DNA from: Arcticibacter eurypsychrophilus
GTDB taxonomy: Bacteria > Bacteroidota > Bacteroidia > Sphingobacteriales > Sphingobacteriaceae
Direction: 5' to 3'
Assembly: GCF_001730525.1 (NCBI RefSeq)
Contig: NZ_MDFN01000021.1
Span: forward strand, 22,140 to 86,139
DNA: 64,000 nucleotides
In this document: positions 8,855-17,643 of the stretch, piece after piece
How the letters are laid out: every line of letters starts with the position of its first letter
Numbering within the stretch: position 1 is the first letter of the stretch
Translations under genes and position numbers: made by a program
The notes under the pieces: generated by a model
What the model was told of the DNA's origin: nothing
What the model saw: the letters and a program-made list of their open reading frames with translations, nothing else
The model's database searches: none

Positions 8855-10852
8855 ATGGATTCATTCTATTTAGTTTTTGGAACGATTATCCCGTCTTTGA
8901 TAAGCCTGATTGCCATTCCATTATTACCCGAGAAAAACAAATCAACAGGAGCGTTTATCCTGGTTTTTTTAATAGCACTGATTTCTTCCATACCCGCCAT
9001 ACAGGTATTGTGCTTTCATCGCATTGTTGAAGCGGAACTTTTTTTTAATTATCCGATAGGGACTGTAGTCATGCGGATTGATCCTCTTTCTGCCTGGTTT
9101 ATGCTGATAATCAATCTAACTTGTCTTTTCGGGTCGTTTTATGGGATCGGTTATATGAGTAGCTACAAGGGTCAAAAAAACAATCTAACGCTTCATTGGA
9201 TCATGTACGTGATTTTGCACACGGCTTTACTTTGGGTTTGTATGGTTCAAAATGGCCTGGCCTTTTTAGTGGTTTGGGAAATAATGTCTATTTCCTGCCT
9301 GCTATTAGTCATTTTTGAACATCAAAAGTCGGAAACGCTTAGGGCTGGCTTGATCTATCTGGTACAAATGCATATGGGGGTTGCCCTGATGTCTGTTGGA
9401 TTTATATGGGTTTATATCGCAGAAGGCTCATTTGACTTTGCTGCAATAGGTGCTTATTTTAGTCATAACAGCCCTATTTGGTTATTTCTGATTTTCTTTG
9501 TTGGCTTTGGCTTTAAAGCAGGATTTTTACCCCTGCATACCTGGCTGCCTCATGCGCATCCTGCCTCTCCTTCCCATGTTTCGGGTACCATGTCTGGAGT
9601 AATTGTGAAAATGGGTATTTACGGCATACTCAGGATAATCACTTATCTTGATTCCGAATGGTTGCGAATAGGCATAGCTATTCTGATTCTCTCCCTGCTT
9701 ACCTCTTTTTATGGAATCTTAAATGCTGCAGTACATCGTGATTATAAGAAAATGCTTGCTTTTTGCACTATTGAAAATATAGGAATCATTGGGATGGGCA
9801 TTGGACTGGGATTAATAGGTAAAGGCACTGGCAATGATTATTTATTTTATCTTGGCTTCAGTGCTGCATTATTGCATACCTTAAACCATTCGCTCTACAA
9901 AGCTCTTTTGTTTTTTACTGCAGGAAATATCTATCAGCAAACGCATACCCGCAATATGGAACATTTGGGTGGCTTAATAAAAGTAATGCCGGTAACTGCC
10001 ATCGCATTTTTATGTGGTTCCTTAGCGATTGGAGGATTGCCTCCTTTTAATGGTTTCGTCTCCGAATTTCTTATTTATACCGGTTTACTGGATGGGTTGA
10101 AATCTCAGAACGTGGAATTGAATGTACTGATGATTTTAAGCATTGCCGTTCTAGCTATTGTGGGTGGCGTTTCTATGCTGACTTTTACAAAATCTTTTGG
10201 AACTATTTTTCTGGGATCTCCAAGGATGAAATTTGAACATCCTCCTAAGGAGGTGTCTGTTATTATGCAAATCCCACTTTGGATTATGATCGGAATTATG
10301 CTGCTGATTGGAATTTTCCCCAATTATATATTAACGGTTATCCAGCCGGTCGTACAGGTTTTTAATCCAGCATATCTTCCTTCTCCTGCCCTGGCTGTGT
10401 TAGATCCTACCTTAACGATGGTTGGCCGGATATCTTTCTTGTTGATTGCCATGGTTGCCTTGCTGTATTTTATTCGTTCACGCCGGACAAAAGCCAGTGA
10501 AGCTACGTATGGACCTACCTGGGGTTGTGCCTATATCGTACCTAACCCGCGCATGCAATACACCGGAAAGTCATTTACAAAAACACTTGCAAAAATGTTT
10601 TCTGTTTTTACAGCTGAAAAAAAGGAATATAGAGAACTGCAGGATACGGATGTTTTTCCTACTGAAACGCGCTATATATCGCATTATAATGAGTTTTTTG
10701 AGACGCGTATTATTGATCCGTTGGATAAACGTCTGCTTCGATTGATGAATTATTTCTCTTTTATCCATAATGGAAGAACCCAGATGTATATACTGTATGG
10801 ACTCCTGTTTATCCTGGTATTCATTGCAGCCACGTTTTTGAATTTAATATAG
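8855..10852 (+). CDS. hyfB: Hydrogenase-4 / complex I-like antiporter subunit (HyfB/NuoL type)
   Basis: The protein has 665 residues and is very hydrophobic, with about 16 transmembrane helices. The conserved proton-pathway features are present: a helix with VVWEIMSISCLLLV carrying the essential Glu, and the helix with FKAGFLPLHTWLPHAHP and HVSGTMSGVIVKMGIYG carrying the channel lysines and histidines. There is also a C-terminal extension (about residues 540-665) with a soluble linker and last helix, as in HyfB/HycC. In the relatives it forms one of the ion-pumping modules in the inner membrane. It is the first gene of a tight six-gene operon, followed after 10 bases by hyfC. The symbol follows homology only; the complex is not a hydrogenase. 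Confidence 0.88.
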   Translation: MDSFYLVFGTIIPSLISLIAIPLLPEKNKSTGAFILVFLIALISSIPAIQVLCFHRIVEAELFFNYPIGTVVMRIDPLSAWFMLIINLTCLFGSFYGIGYMSSYKGQKNNLTLHWIMYVILHTALLWVCMVQNGLAFLVVWEIMSISCLLLVIFEHQKSETLRAGLIYLVQMHMGVALMSVGFIWVYIAEGSFDFAAIGAYFSHNSPIWLFLIFFVGFGFKAGFLPLHTWLPHAHPASPSHVSGTMSGVIVKMGIYGILRIITYLDSEWLRIGIAILILSLLTSFYGILNAAVHRDYKKMLAFCTIENIGIIGMGIGLGLIGKGTGNDYLFYLGFSAALLHTLNHSLYKALLFFTAGNIYQQTHTRNMEHLGGLIKVMPVTAIAFLCGSLAIGGLPPFNGFVSEFLIYTGLLDGLKSQNVELNVLMILSIAVLAIVGGVSMLTFTKSFGTIFLGSPRMKFEHPPKEVSVIMQIPLWIMIGIMLLIGIFPNYILTVIQPVVQVFNPAYLPSPALAVLDPTLTMVGRISFLLIAMVALLYFIRSRRTKASEATYGPTWGCAYIVPNPRMQYTGKSFTKTLAKMFSVFTAEKKEYRELQDTDVFPTETRYISHYNEFFETRIIDPLDKRLLRLMNYFSFIHNGRTQMYILYGLLFILVFIAATFLNLI

Positions 10853-10862
10853 TTTTACAGGT

Positions 10863-11783
10863 ATGACCATGGGAATACTTATTTTTTTATTAATTTTAAT
10901 GGTAAGCTGCTTTTTTGGCGGGATTGTCATCCGTACCAAAAGTGTTTTTGCCGGTCGTAAAGGTCCAGGCATCTTTCAACCACTTAAGGATGAATGGCGA
11001 TTATTTCGTAAAGGTTCTATTTATAGTAATACCAGCAGTTTCATCTTTCAAATTGCCCCAACGATTTATTTTGTTTCCATACTTTTAGCGATAACGATGA
11101 TCCCTCTAGGTAATCATGCGGGACTTATTTCTTTTAAAGGAGATTTTGTCTTTTTTGCTTATCTGCTGACGATTGGAAAATTCTTTAATATTATATCTGC
11201 TTTAGATACTGGAAATAGTTTAGAAGGTATGGGCGCCAGTAGGGAAGCTTTGTATTCCATGTTAGCTGAACCTGCATTCTTTATCCTGATGGCTTCATTT
11301 GCCTTGTTGACCGGCCATACTTCCTTTCAGGGGATTTTCGGCTCCTTGCATTTCTATACCTACATTTCTTATGCCGTGGGTTTCCTTGCAGCGTTTGTCT
11401 TTGTGATCATTGCATTAATTGAAAATAGCCGTATGCCGGTTGATGACCCTAAAACTCATCTGGAACTGACAATGGTACATGAGGTGATGATTCTGGATAA
11501 CAGTGGTTTTGATTTAGGACTTCTGCTGCATGCTTCTAATTTGAAGTTTGCCATGTATGGCGCCATCATCTCAAACTTTTTTCTAACTCCAGGATCAGAG
11601 TTATACTACACCATTCCCATTTTTATATTAACTCAGGTTTTATTTGCGGTACTTGTTGGTTTTATTGAATCGTTTATGGCTAGGTTTAGAATGAACCATA
11701 ATCCTCAATATATTTTTACACTTACCTCAGTTACCTTACTTATTTTTCTGGGAGTAATGCTCATGCTTGGGAGAATTGTTTAA
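10863..11783 (+). CDS. hyfC: Membrane anchor subunit (HyfC/NuoH type)
   Basis: The protein has 306 residues and about eight transmembrane helices. The diagnostic NuoH-family pieces are visible: GRKGPGIFQPLKDEWRLFRKG after the first helix, and ENSRMPVDDPKTHLELTMVHE near residues 188-208, the acidic loop that in complex I lies by the quinone/hydrophilic-arm interface. This subunit joins the soluble redox arm (here HyfG and HyfI) to the pump modules. It sits between hyfB and hyfE with 10- and 13-base gaps, so the genes are surely co-transcribed. Confidence 0.88.
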   Translation: MTMGILIFLLILMVSCFFGGIVIRTKSVFAGRKGPGIFQPLKDEWRLFRKGSIYSNTSSFIFQIAPTIYFVSILLAITMIPLGNHAGLISFKGDFVFFAYLLTIGKFFNIISALDTGNSLEGMGASREALYSMLAEPAFFILMASFALLTGHTSFQGIFGSLHFYTYISYAVGFLAAFVFVIIALIENSRMPVDDPKTHLELTMVHEVMILDNSGFDLGLLLHASNLKFAMYGAIISNFFLTPGSELYYTIPIFILTQVLFAVLVGFIESFMARFRMNHNPQYIFTLTSVTLLIFLGVMLMLGRIV

Positions 11784-11796
11784 AGAATAGAAGAAA

Positions 11797-12426
11797 ATGA
11801 CTAATATTATTTTAATCGCATTTATCATTACCTTGGTTCAACTGGGCTTGTCAAAGAGATTGAGTACCTACATCCGGGTATTAAGTATTCAGGGCATTCT
11901 TTTATTTGGTGTCGCCTTTATTGAACTGATTGAAATCAATGTTATTAACCTGTTATTTGTATTGCTTGAAACCGTTGTGTTTAAAACCCTCATGATCCCT
12001 TATTTTTTAAGTTACATCATTAAAAAAAATAAGATTACGCACGAGGCTGAGCCTTTTCTGCCCGACTTTATGTCGGTCGTCATTATCACGAGCATCATTA
12101 TCGGATCATTTCTTTTAGCAAATACCATAGGCGATCCGCATGTTAGGAAGATCTTCTTCGTCACTGCTCTATCTGCATTGTTTACCGGGTTGTACTTCAT
12201 TATCTCCCGTAAAAAGATTATTACCCATGTAATGGGTTTTCTTATCATTGAAAATGGGGTATTTGTTTTATCCCTGGCTGTTGGTGCTGAAATGCCATTC
12301 CTGGTGAACATTGGAATATTGCTCGATATTTTTGTGAGTGTGCTATTGTTAGGGGTTTTCGTAAATAAAATTGGTGACATGATTGGAGAGCAGGATGTGG
12401 ACCAGTTAAGTAGTTTAAAAGATTAA
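11797..12426 (+). CDS. hyfE: Membrane subunit (HyfE type, NuoK-like)
   Basis: The protein has 209 residues and about six or seven transmembrane helices. It matches the HyfE family in length and in the segment FLIIENGVFVLSLAVGAEMPFLVNIGILLDIFVSVLLLGVF, read as two adjacent helices, where the Glu in IENGVF corresponds to the NuoK channel glutamate. The N-terminal half has a lysine/asparagine loop (IIKKNKITHEAEPFLPD). It follows hyfC after 13 bases and precedes hyfF by 7 bases. Its role is as part of the membrane arm coupling redox change to ion movement. Confidence 0.83.
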   Translation: MTNIILIAFIITLVQLGLSKRLSTYIRVLSIQGILLFGVAFIELIEINVINLLFVLLETVVFKTLMIPYFLSYIIKKNKITHEAEPFLPDFMSVVIITSIIIGSFLLANTIGDPHVRKIFFVTALSALFTGLYFIISRKKIITHVMGFLIIENGVFVLSLAVGAEMPFLVNIGILLDIFVSVLLLGVFVNKIGDMIGEQDVDQLSSLKD

Positions 12427-12433
12427 AGGGACA

Positions 12434-13861
12434 ATGATTGGAATCTATCTTATTGGTGCAGTATTCATTAGTTTGGCTTTGTTCTTTAACAAAAATAAGA
12501 CGCTTCATTATTCCTTGGTTAGTTTGTATTTTCTTTTACAATGCACATTAACCATTTATGAATATGTTCATCTGAATGCGGTACAACTGGAGTACTTTAC
12601 GCCGGATGCGTTGGGAATCATCTTCCTGGTTACGTTAAGTTTGATCTGCGGACCTGCTTTATGGCATAGTTATGTCTATTTTGAAACCGGAAAAGATATC
12701 CCCCGCGAGCGGAGTATTTACTTTGCAGCCATGGTTCTTTTGCTTACTGCATTAAGTGCCGCCTATTTGTCTAATCATATTGCCATTACCTGGATTTTTG
12801 TTGAACTTACTACATTAAGCTCTTCCGCGCTGATCTATCACCGAAGAAACCTGCATACCATAGAGGGGACATGGAAATATTTATTTGTTTGTACTATCAG
12901 TATTACGTTGGTTTTTATTGGAATCCTTTTCCTTACACTAGCTATTCAGCAAGATGGAATTAAAGATTTGAATTATAAGGTGTTATTAAGTCAGGCTCCA
13001 ACCCTTAATGTTTTTTGGCTTAAGTTATCTTTCCTTTTCGTCTTTACCGGATTTACATCAAAAGCAAGTCTGGTGCCTATGTATACCGCAGGAATCGATG
13101 CAAAAGATAAGGCACCTTCACCTGCTGGCGCATTGTTTAGTAGTGTACTCATGAATATGGGATTTGTAGGAATCTTTCGTTTATATGAAATTATCAGTCA
13201 CACTTCTATTTTACCCTGGACCAACCAAATTCTCCTCATTTCAGGGGTATTATCTGTTTTTGTAGCAACTGTTTACATGTTGAAGGTGAAGAATTTTAAA
13301 CGGATGTTTGCTTATTCCAGCGTAGAGCATATGGGGCTGATTATGTTGGGACTGGCTGCTGGTGGCATCGGTTATTATGCAGCGATTCTACATCTGATAT
13401 TACACTCCTTTACCAAATCTGCTATGTTTTTCCAAATAGGTCAGGTCTACCGGATTTATAAAAGTAAAAGCGTTTACGATGCCGGTGACTACTTTAGATA
13501 CAATCCTACGGGATCTATGATCTTGTTATTAGGCTTTTTTGTGGTCACAGCCATGCCGCCTTCAGGGATGTTTGTAAGCGAATTTCTAATCTTTACTGCT
13601 CTGTTTCAGGCGAACCATTTTTGGTTACTGGCTATTATATTGTTACTGCTTACCATGATTATCTGGTCGCTGGGAAAAACTATTTTCAGGATGATTTTCA
13701 TTAAACCTATTGGATTTAATGATACTGATGTTAAAAAAATCCCAGCAATAGAATCACTAAGTCAACTTGTTTTTCTTGGGTTTGTCATTTATATTGGGGT
13801 TAATACTCCTACTGTATTGATCAATCTTATTCATGTGGCTATTCAGAATTTACCAAAATAA
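12434..13861 (+). CDS. hyfF: Antiporter-like subunit (HyfF/NuoN type)
   Basis: The protein has 475 residues and about 13-14 transmembrane helices. The family signatures are present: TWIFVELTTLSSSALIYHR (essential Glu helix), GFTSKASLVPMYTAGIDAKDKAPSPAGALFS (broken helix with Lys) and FKRMFAYSSVEHMGLIMLGL. It is a second pump-type subunit, as in hydrogenase-4, which has more antiporter-like modules than hydrogenase-3. It ends one base before the start of hyfG (TAA, then C, then ATG), which makes translational coupling likely. Confidence 0.87.
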   Translation: MIGIYLIGAVFISLALFFNKNKTLHYSLVSLYFLLQCTLTIYEYVHLNAVQLEYFTPDALGIIFLVTLSLICGPALWHSYVYFETGKDIPRERSIYFAAMVLLLTALSAAYLSNHIAITWIFVELTTLSSSALIYHRRNLHTIEGTWKYLFVCTISITLVFIGILFLTLAIQQDGIKDLNYKVLLSQAPTLNVFWLKLSFLFVFTGFTSKASLVPMYTAGIDAKDKAPSPAGALFSSVLMNMGFVGIFRLYEIISHTSILPWTNQILLISGVLSVFVATVYMLKVKNFKRMFAYSSVEHMGLIMLGLAAGGIGYYAAILHLILHSFTKSAMFFQIGQVYRIYKSKSVYDAGDYFRYNPTGSMILLLGFFVVTAMPPSGMFVSEFLIFTALFQANHFWLLAIILLLLTMIIWSLGKTIFRMIFIKPIGFNDTDVKKIPAIESLSQLVFLGFVIYIGVNTPTVLINLIHVAIQNLPK

Positions 13862-13862
13862 C

Positions 13863-15368
13863 ATGGAAAATTTTATCACTTTAAAAAACAATCAAACCAT
13901 TCCCCTGCAGGATATTCCAGTATTGGCATACCCTGAATTTCTGGAATTAAATATTTCATTTGTTAAGGAAGACGCTAATCATTGTGTGAATTATTATGGA
14001 TTTCCTGTATTAGACACGATTAAATTAATATGCTGCATTGCTGATGATGTAAAACAAAAGATTTATGTATCCTCTTCGGTAATTAAAAAAGATAGACAGG
14101 AACCAATAACATCTTTTACTGCACGAAAACTTTGTTTTCATCTATTTGAACGTGAGCTTCATGAAAATTTTGCAATCCCCTATTACGATCATCCCTGGTT
14201 AAAACCTGTCAGATACCCTATTGACCGGCCTAATCAAGAAAATACAATAGCCAATTATCCCTTTTACCAAATCCATAGTGAAGAATTGCACGAAGTCGGT
14301 GTGGGGCCAATACATGCTGGGATCATTGAACCGGGACACTTTCGTTTTATTTGCAATGGAGAGCAGATTCTTCATCTTGAAATTCAGCTTGGGTATCAGC
14401 ATCGTGGTATTGAAAACCTTTTTATAAGCAGTAAAAAAATACTGCAGCGTAATATATTAGCTGAATCGATAGCTGGTGATAATGTGGTTGGACATACCAC
14501 TGCTTTTGTACAGCTCTGGGAAAGTCTTATTGGCTTTCGTCCCGATAATAAGTTGGTTTATGAAAGAACACTGGCCTTGGAACTGGAACGTTTAGCGATG
14601 CATACAGGCGATCTAAGCGCTGTTTGTACCGATATCGCTTATCAGTTAGGCGGTGCTGTTTTTGGTCGCTTACGTACCCCTATTATTAACTTCATGCAGC
14701 ATTGGTGTGGAAATCGTTTATCTAAAGGTTTAATTCGTGTTGGAGAAAGTAATTTTCCCTTTACGATGGCCCTGGCGAATGAATTAACACAGGTTTTAGA
14801 TGCTTATGAACCTGATTTTATGGAGATGTATAAAGAAATGAAAAGTCTTCCTACTGTGCTTGCACGTTTAGAAAAAACCGGTGTAATTACTCAAAAACAA
14901 GCGCATAGAGTTGGATTGGTAGGTATGGCTGCAAGGGCTTCCGGACTCTCTCGTGATTTGCGTAGCTCTCATCCCTTTGGTTTATATCCGGGAGTATTGC
15001 ACGAGCCGGTAATTAAGAACCATGGCGATGTATCATCCCGCATTCAAATCCGTAAAGAAGAAATTATACAATCTATTATATATATTCGGGAGTGGTTGAA
15101 AAACATTCCTGAACAAGAAAAGCAACCCACGGTATTGCCAATGCCTACAGCAAATACCTTTACTATTTCATTGGTTGAAGGCTGGCGTGGTGAAATCTGT
15201 CATTGTGCTGTTACGGATCTTAATGGTGACATTTTGCATTATAAGATTAAAGACCCCTCATTTCATAACTGGCTTGCGATAGCGTTATCCGTAAGGAATA
15301 ATGAAATCTCTGATTTTCCGATTTGTAATAAAAGCTTTAATTTAAGTTACAGCGGACATGATTTATAA
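13863..15368 (+). CDS. hyfG: HyfG/HycE-like large subunit lacking the NiFe-binding cysteines
   Basis: About 501 residues from the ATG at 13863; an in-frame ATG at 13833 inside hyfF is less likely. Residues 1-130 resemble the NuoC-like domain and the rest the NuoD/hydrogenase large subunit (GVGPIHAGIIEPGHFRF, LGYQHRGIENL, RASGLSRDLRSSHPFG). In hydrogenases the metal is held by CGIC after the HRGxE segment and by DPCxxC at the C-terminus. Here the first is AGDN (residues 204-207) and the second aligns with NLSYSG (Ser495, Gly498). All four ligands are gone, so no NiFe centre can form. This matches the 'energy-converting hydrogenase-related' (Ehr) class rather than hydrogenase-4. Its reaction is unknown. 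Confidence 0.85.
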   Translation: MENFITLKNNQTIPLQDIPVLAYPEFLELNISFVKEDANHCVNYYGFPVLDTIKLICCIADDVKQKIYVSSSVIKKDRQEPITSFTARKLCFHLFERELHENFAIPYYDHPWLKPVRYPIDRPNQENTIANYPFYQIHSEELHEVGVGPIHAGIIEPGHFRFICNGEQILHLEIQLGYQHRGIENLFISSKKILQRNILAESIAGDNVVGHTTAFVQLWESLIGFRPDNKLVYERTLALELERLAMHTGDLSAVCTDIAYQLGGAVFGRLRTPIINFMQHWCGNRLSKGLIRVGESNFPFTMALANELTQVLDAYEPDFMEMYKEMKSLPTVLARLEKTGVITQKQAHRVGLVGMAARASGLSRDLRSSHPFGLYPGVLHEPVIKNHGDVSSRIQIRKEEIIQSIIYIREWLKNIPEQEKQPTVLPMPTANTFTISLVEGWRGEICHCAVTDLNGDILHYKIKDPSFHNWLAIALSVRNNEISDFPICNKSFNLSYSGHDL

Positions 15369-15404
15369 TATGATGCAGCGGAATCAAATTTAATTGAACT
15401 GATT

Positions 15405-16154
15405 ATGATTGATCATTTAAAAATATTACTCCATCAGGGTAAACAATATATTCCGGATGTAACCAAGGCGATCATCTCGGATACATTTCGTGGGCGTCCG
15501 GTCATTTCTAATCTGCAGGTCGATGAGCAGCAATTGATAGATCTGTGTCCTACGGGAGCTATTAGCAATATGCCATTCAGTATAGATTTAGGAAAATGTA
15601 TTTTTTGTGGGCAGTGCGCATTTGCCTGTCCCGAGAAAATCAAGTTCAGTAATGATTATAAAATGGCTACTAATGATCGGAATGGGCTTATCATAAAAGA
15701 AGGTGAAGATCAACCCATACTAATTCATGCGGATTTAATCCGTAAGGAAATTTCTACTTATTTTAAAGGGTCCTTAAAATTAAGGCAGGTATGTGCAGGG
15801 GGCGATAATAGTTGCGAACTGGAGTTAAATGCAGCATCAAATGTGAATTTTGATATGAGTCGCTTTGGTATTGAGTTTGTAGCATCACCCAGACATGCGG
15901 ATGGAATTGTGATTACTGGTCCGGTAACTAAAAATATGGCTGCTTCTCTTAAGCTATGTTATGAGGCAATACCTGAGCCTAAAATTATTATTTTGGCCGG
16001 AACGGATGCAATAAGCGGTGGTATGTTTACTTATAGTGACGCTATTAACCGAAGTTTTTTAGACCTCTATCCTATTGATTTATACATTCCCGGTAATCCG
16101 GTTCATCCGCTTTCCTTTATCAATGGCTTGTTAGAACTCATCAGAAAACGATAG
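15405..16154 (+). CDS. hyfI: HyfI/NuoB-like small subunit fused to a 4Fe-4S ferredoxin domain
   Basis: The protein has 249 residues. The N-terminal third has a ferredoxin-like region: LCPTGAI (Cys48), then C-x2-C-x2-C-x3-CP at residues 65-76, enough for one 4Fe-4S cluster. The C-terminal part is NuoB/HycG-like (RFGIEFVASPRHADGIVITGPVTKNM). The usual proximal-cluster ligands are mostly lost: the CxxC is D134-N-S-C137, the next Cys is Asp201 (GTDAISGG) and the last is Asn231 (IPGNPVHP). Only Cys137 remains. The fused ferredoxin domain may replace a separate HyfH subunit. It ends the operon, convergent with tenA. Confidence 0.85.
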   Translation: MIDHLKILLHQGKQYIPDVTKAIISDTFRGRPVISNLQVDEQQLIDLCPTGAISNMPFSIDLGKCIFCGQCAFACPEKIKFSNDYKMATNDRNGLIIKEGEDQPILIHADLIRKEISTYFKGSLKLRQVCAGGDNSCELELNAASNVNFDMSRFGIEFVASPRHADGIVITGPVTKNMAASLKLCYEAIPEPKIIILAGTDAISGGMFTYSDAINRSFLDLYPIDLYIPGNPVHPLSFINGLLELIRKR

Positions 16155-16169
16155 AACCTTCTCTTTCTT

Positions 16170-16820
16170 TTATTTCCATTTTTCTAGTAAATATGCACTA
16201 TCCCAAAAGTTATATTCCAACTTGCAGGCGGTCAAAAAAACTTCAGTCATAGTTTCTTGTTGCTCAACAGTACTGCTCGCCGCTGCTGTATCACAAATTA
16301 AAATTGCCTTTTCAACCAGTAAACCGAATTCATCGCCTGCATAGGTATCAATCCAGTTTTGGTATTGGTTGTCGTTTTTGGTTTGATTTGAAAGGATATA
16401 ATCACCTATTTTTTTATACACCCAAAAGCAAGGCAGTACAGCAGCAATCCCTACCGAAGACTGCGACATATAAACGGTACTCTGCAAAAAGTGTACATAA
16501 TGATGGCAGGTAGGCGACATACTAATCTGCCCCTTTACCTCATATTGTTTAAAGTAGGAATCATGCAAAGATCTTTCCACCGCAATAGCTCCTTCAGCAA
16601 AGCGAATAAAATCAAGCATGGTGTTTACATCCTCTGCTTTTGCGGCAATTATGGATAAGGCTCTTGCAAAGTACTCCAGGTAACGGGAATCCTGTTCAAT
16701 ATAAAATTTAAACTTTTTAGGATCCAGTGTACCGTTCTGTAGCTCTTCAATAAAAGGCATAGCGATGATTTTTTCATATATAGGGTTTGCCCTTTCCCAG
16801 GCTTTTTCAGACCAGTTCAT
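16170..16820 (-). CDS. tenA: Thiaminase II / aminopyrimidine aminohydrolase
   Basis: The protein has 216 residues, the usual TenA length, and is all helical. TenA landmarks are present: YIEQDSRYLEYFARAL near residues 40-54, RSLHDSYFKQY, the catalytic cysteine in VLPCFWVYKKIG (Cys131), and WIDTYAGDEF near the end of the middle region. TenA hydrolyses degraded thiamine pyrimidines such as aminopyrimidine to HMP, feeding ThiD. It is the last gene of the thi operon, overlapping thiD by 14 bases, and is convergent with the hyf-like operon (16-base gap). This supports salvage of breakdown products rather than thiamine destruction. Confidence 0.92.
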   Translation of the reverse strand: MNWSEKAWERANPIYEKIIAMPFIEELQNGTLDPKKFKFYIEQDSRYLEYFARALSIIAAKAEDVNTMLDFIRFAEGAIAVERSLHDSYFKQYEVKGQISMSPTCHHYVHFLQSTVYMSQSSVGIAAVLPCFWVYKKIGDYILSNQTKNDNQYQNWIDTYAGDEFGLLVEKAILICDTAAASSTVEQQETMTEVFLTACKLEYNFWDSAYLLEKWK

Positions 16821-17643
16821 GTAGTGTTAGTTTATATGGATTATAAAAATGGTTTAATGGGCCATGTCCCTTGCCTGTAATTACGTCCTTACCGTGCAAA
16901 ATGGCGTTATGTACATAATCCTGAGCCAGCGTAATGGCATCCGTTAGCGCAATGCCTTCAGCCAAATAGCAAGCGATGGCTGATGATAGTGTACATCCAG
17001 AACCATGTGTGTTATTAGAATCTATTTTATCCGACATGTAAACTCCTATCTCGACATTAGGTCTGAATAACATGGAACTAAGCTGAGCTGATTGCAGGTG
17101 TCCGCCTTTCAATAACAAGGCATTACACCCCATTCTCATAATTTCAGAACCGGCCTCATACATCTGTTCAAGGGTTTCAATGCGTAAAGCAGTTAGTAAG
17201 GAGGCTTCGTCCAGATTTGGGGTAATCAAAGTAGCAAGAGGAAATAGCTTTTTAATGATCGACTGAATGGTATCTTCTTCAATTAGCCTGTCGCCACTGC
17301 TGGCTACCATAACAGGGTCAAATACGACAGGGATTCCAGGGTATTGTTGTAAGATCTCCGCAATTACATCTACGAGTGCTGTCGTATGTACCATACCTAT
17401 TTTTATGGCATCCGGTAATATATCTTCCATGACGGCTTGTATTTGAGATTGCACAAATGCAGGAGGAATAGCATGGATTGCCCTGACACCACAGGTGTTT
17501 TGTGCGGTTAAGGCGGTTAGAGCCGACATGCCATAGCAGCCTAAAGCGGAAAAGGTTTTTAGATCAGCCTGAATGCCTGCACCTCCCCCGCTATCCGAAC
17601 CTGCAATGGTTAATACGGTGGTGTATTTATACTTTTTAGTCAT
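16807..17643 (-). CDS. thiD: Hydroxymethylpyrimidine / phosphomethylpyrimidine kinase
   Basis: The protein has 278 residues and is a ribokinase-like fold. The N-terminal signature TIAGSDSGGGAGIQADLKTF and the C-terminal anion-hole motif THGSGCTLSSAIA (near residues 212-224) are complete. Other markers are VFDPVMVASSGD and TPNLDEASLL. It phosphorylates HMP twice to HMP-PP, the partner of thiazole phosphate in the ThiE reaction. It overlaps thiE by four bases (ATGA) and tenA by 14, so translation is probably coupled. Confidence 0.95.
   Translation of the reverse strand: MTKKYKYTTVLTIAGSDSGGGAGIQADLKTFSALGCYGMSALTALTAQNTCGVRAIHAIPPAFVQSQIQAVMEDILPDAIKIGMVHTTALVDVIAEILQQYPGIPVVFDPVMVASSGDRLIEEDTIQSIIKKLFPLATLITPNLDEASLLTALRIETLEQMYEAGSEIMRMGCNALLLKGGHLQSAQLSSMLFRPNVEIGVYMSDKIDSNNTHGSGCTLSSAIACYLAEGIALTDAITLAQDYVHNAILHGKDVITGKGHGPLNHFYNPYKLTLHELV

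Noticed and set aside
10446..10768. Short open frames on both strands inside hyfB
   Set aside because: They overlap a well-supported long gene in its conserved C-terminal region and have no homology pattern.
8855..16154. Annotation as an active hydrogenase-4 or formate hydrogenlyase
   Set aside because: The large subunit lacks all four NiFe cysteines and the small subunit lacks three of four cluster cysteines; no formate dehydrogenase or maturation gene is present in the window.
16304..16513. Plus-strand open frame inside tenA
   Set aside because: Antisense shadow of the conserved TenA core.
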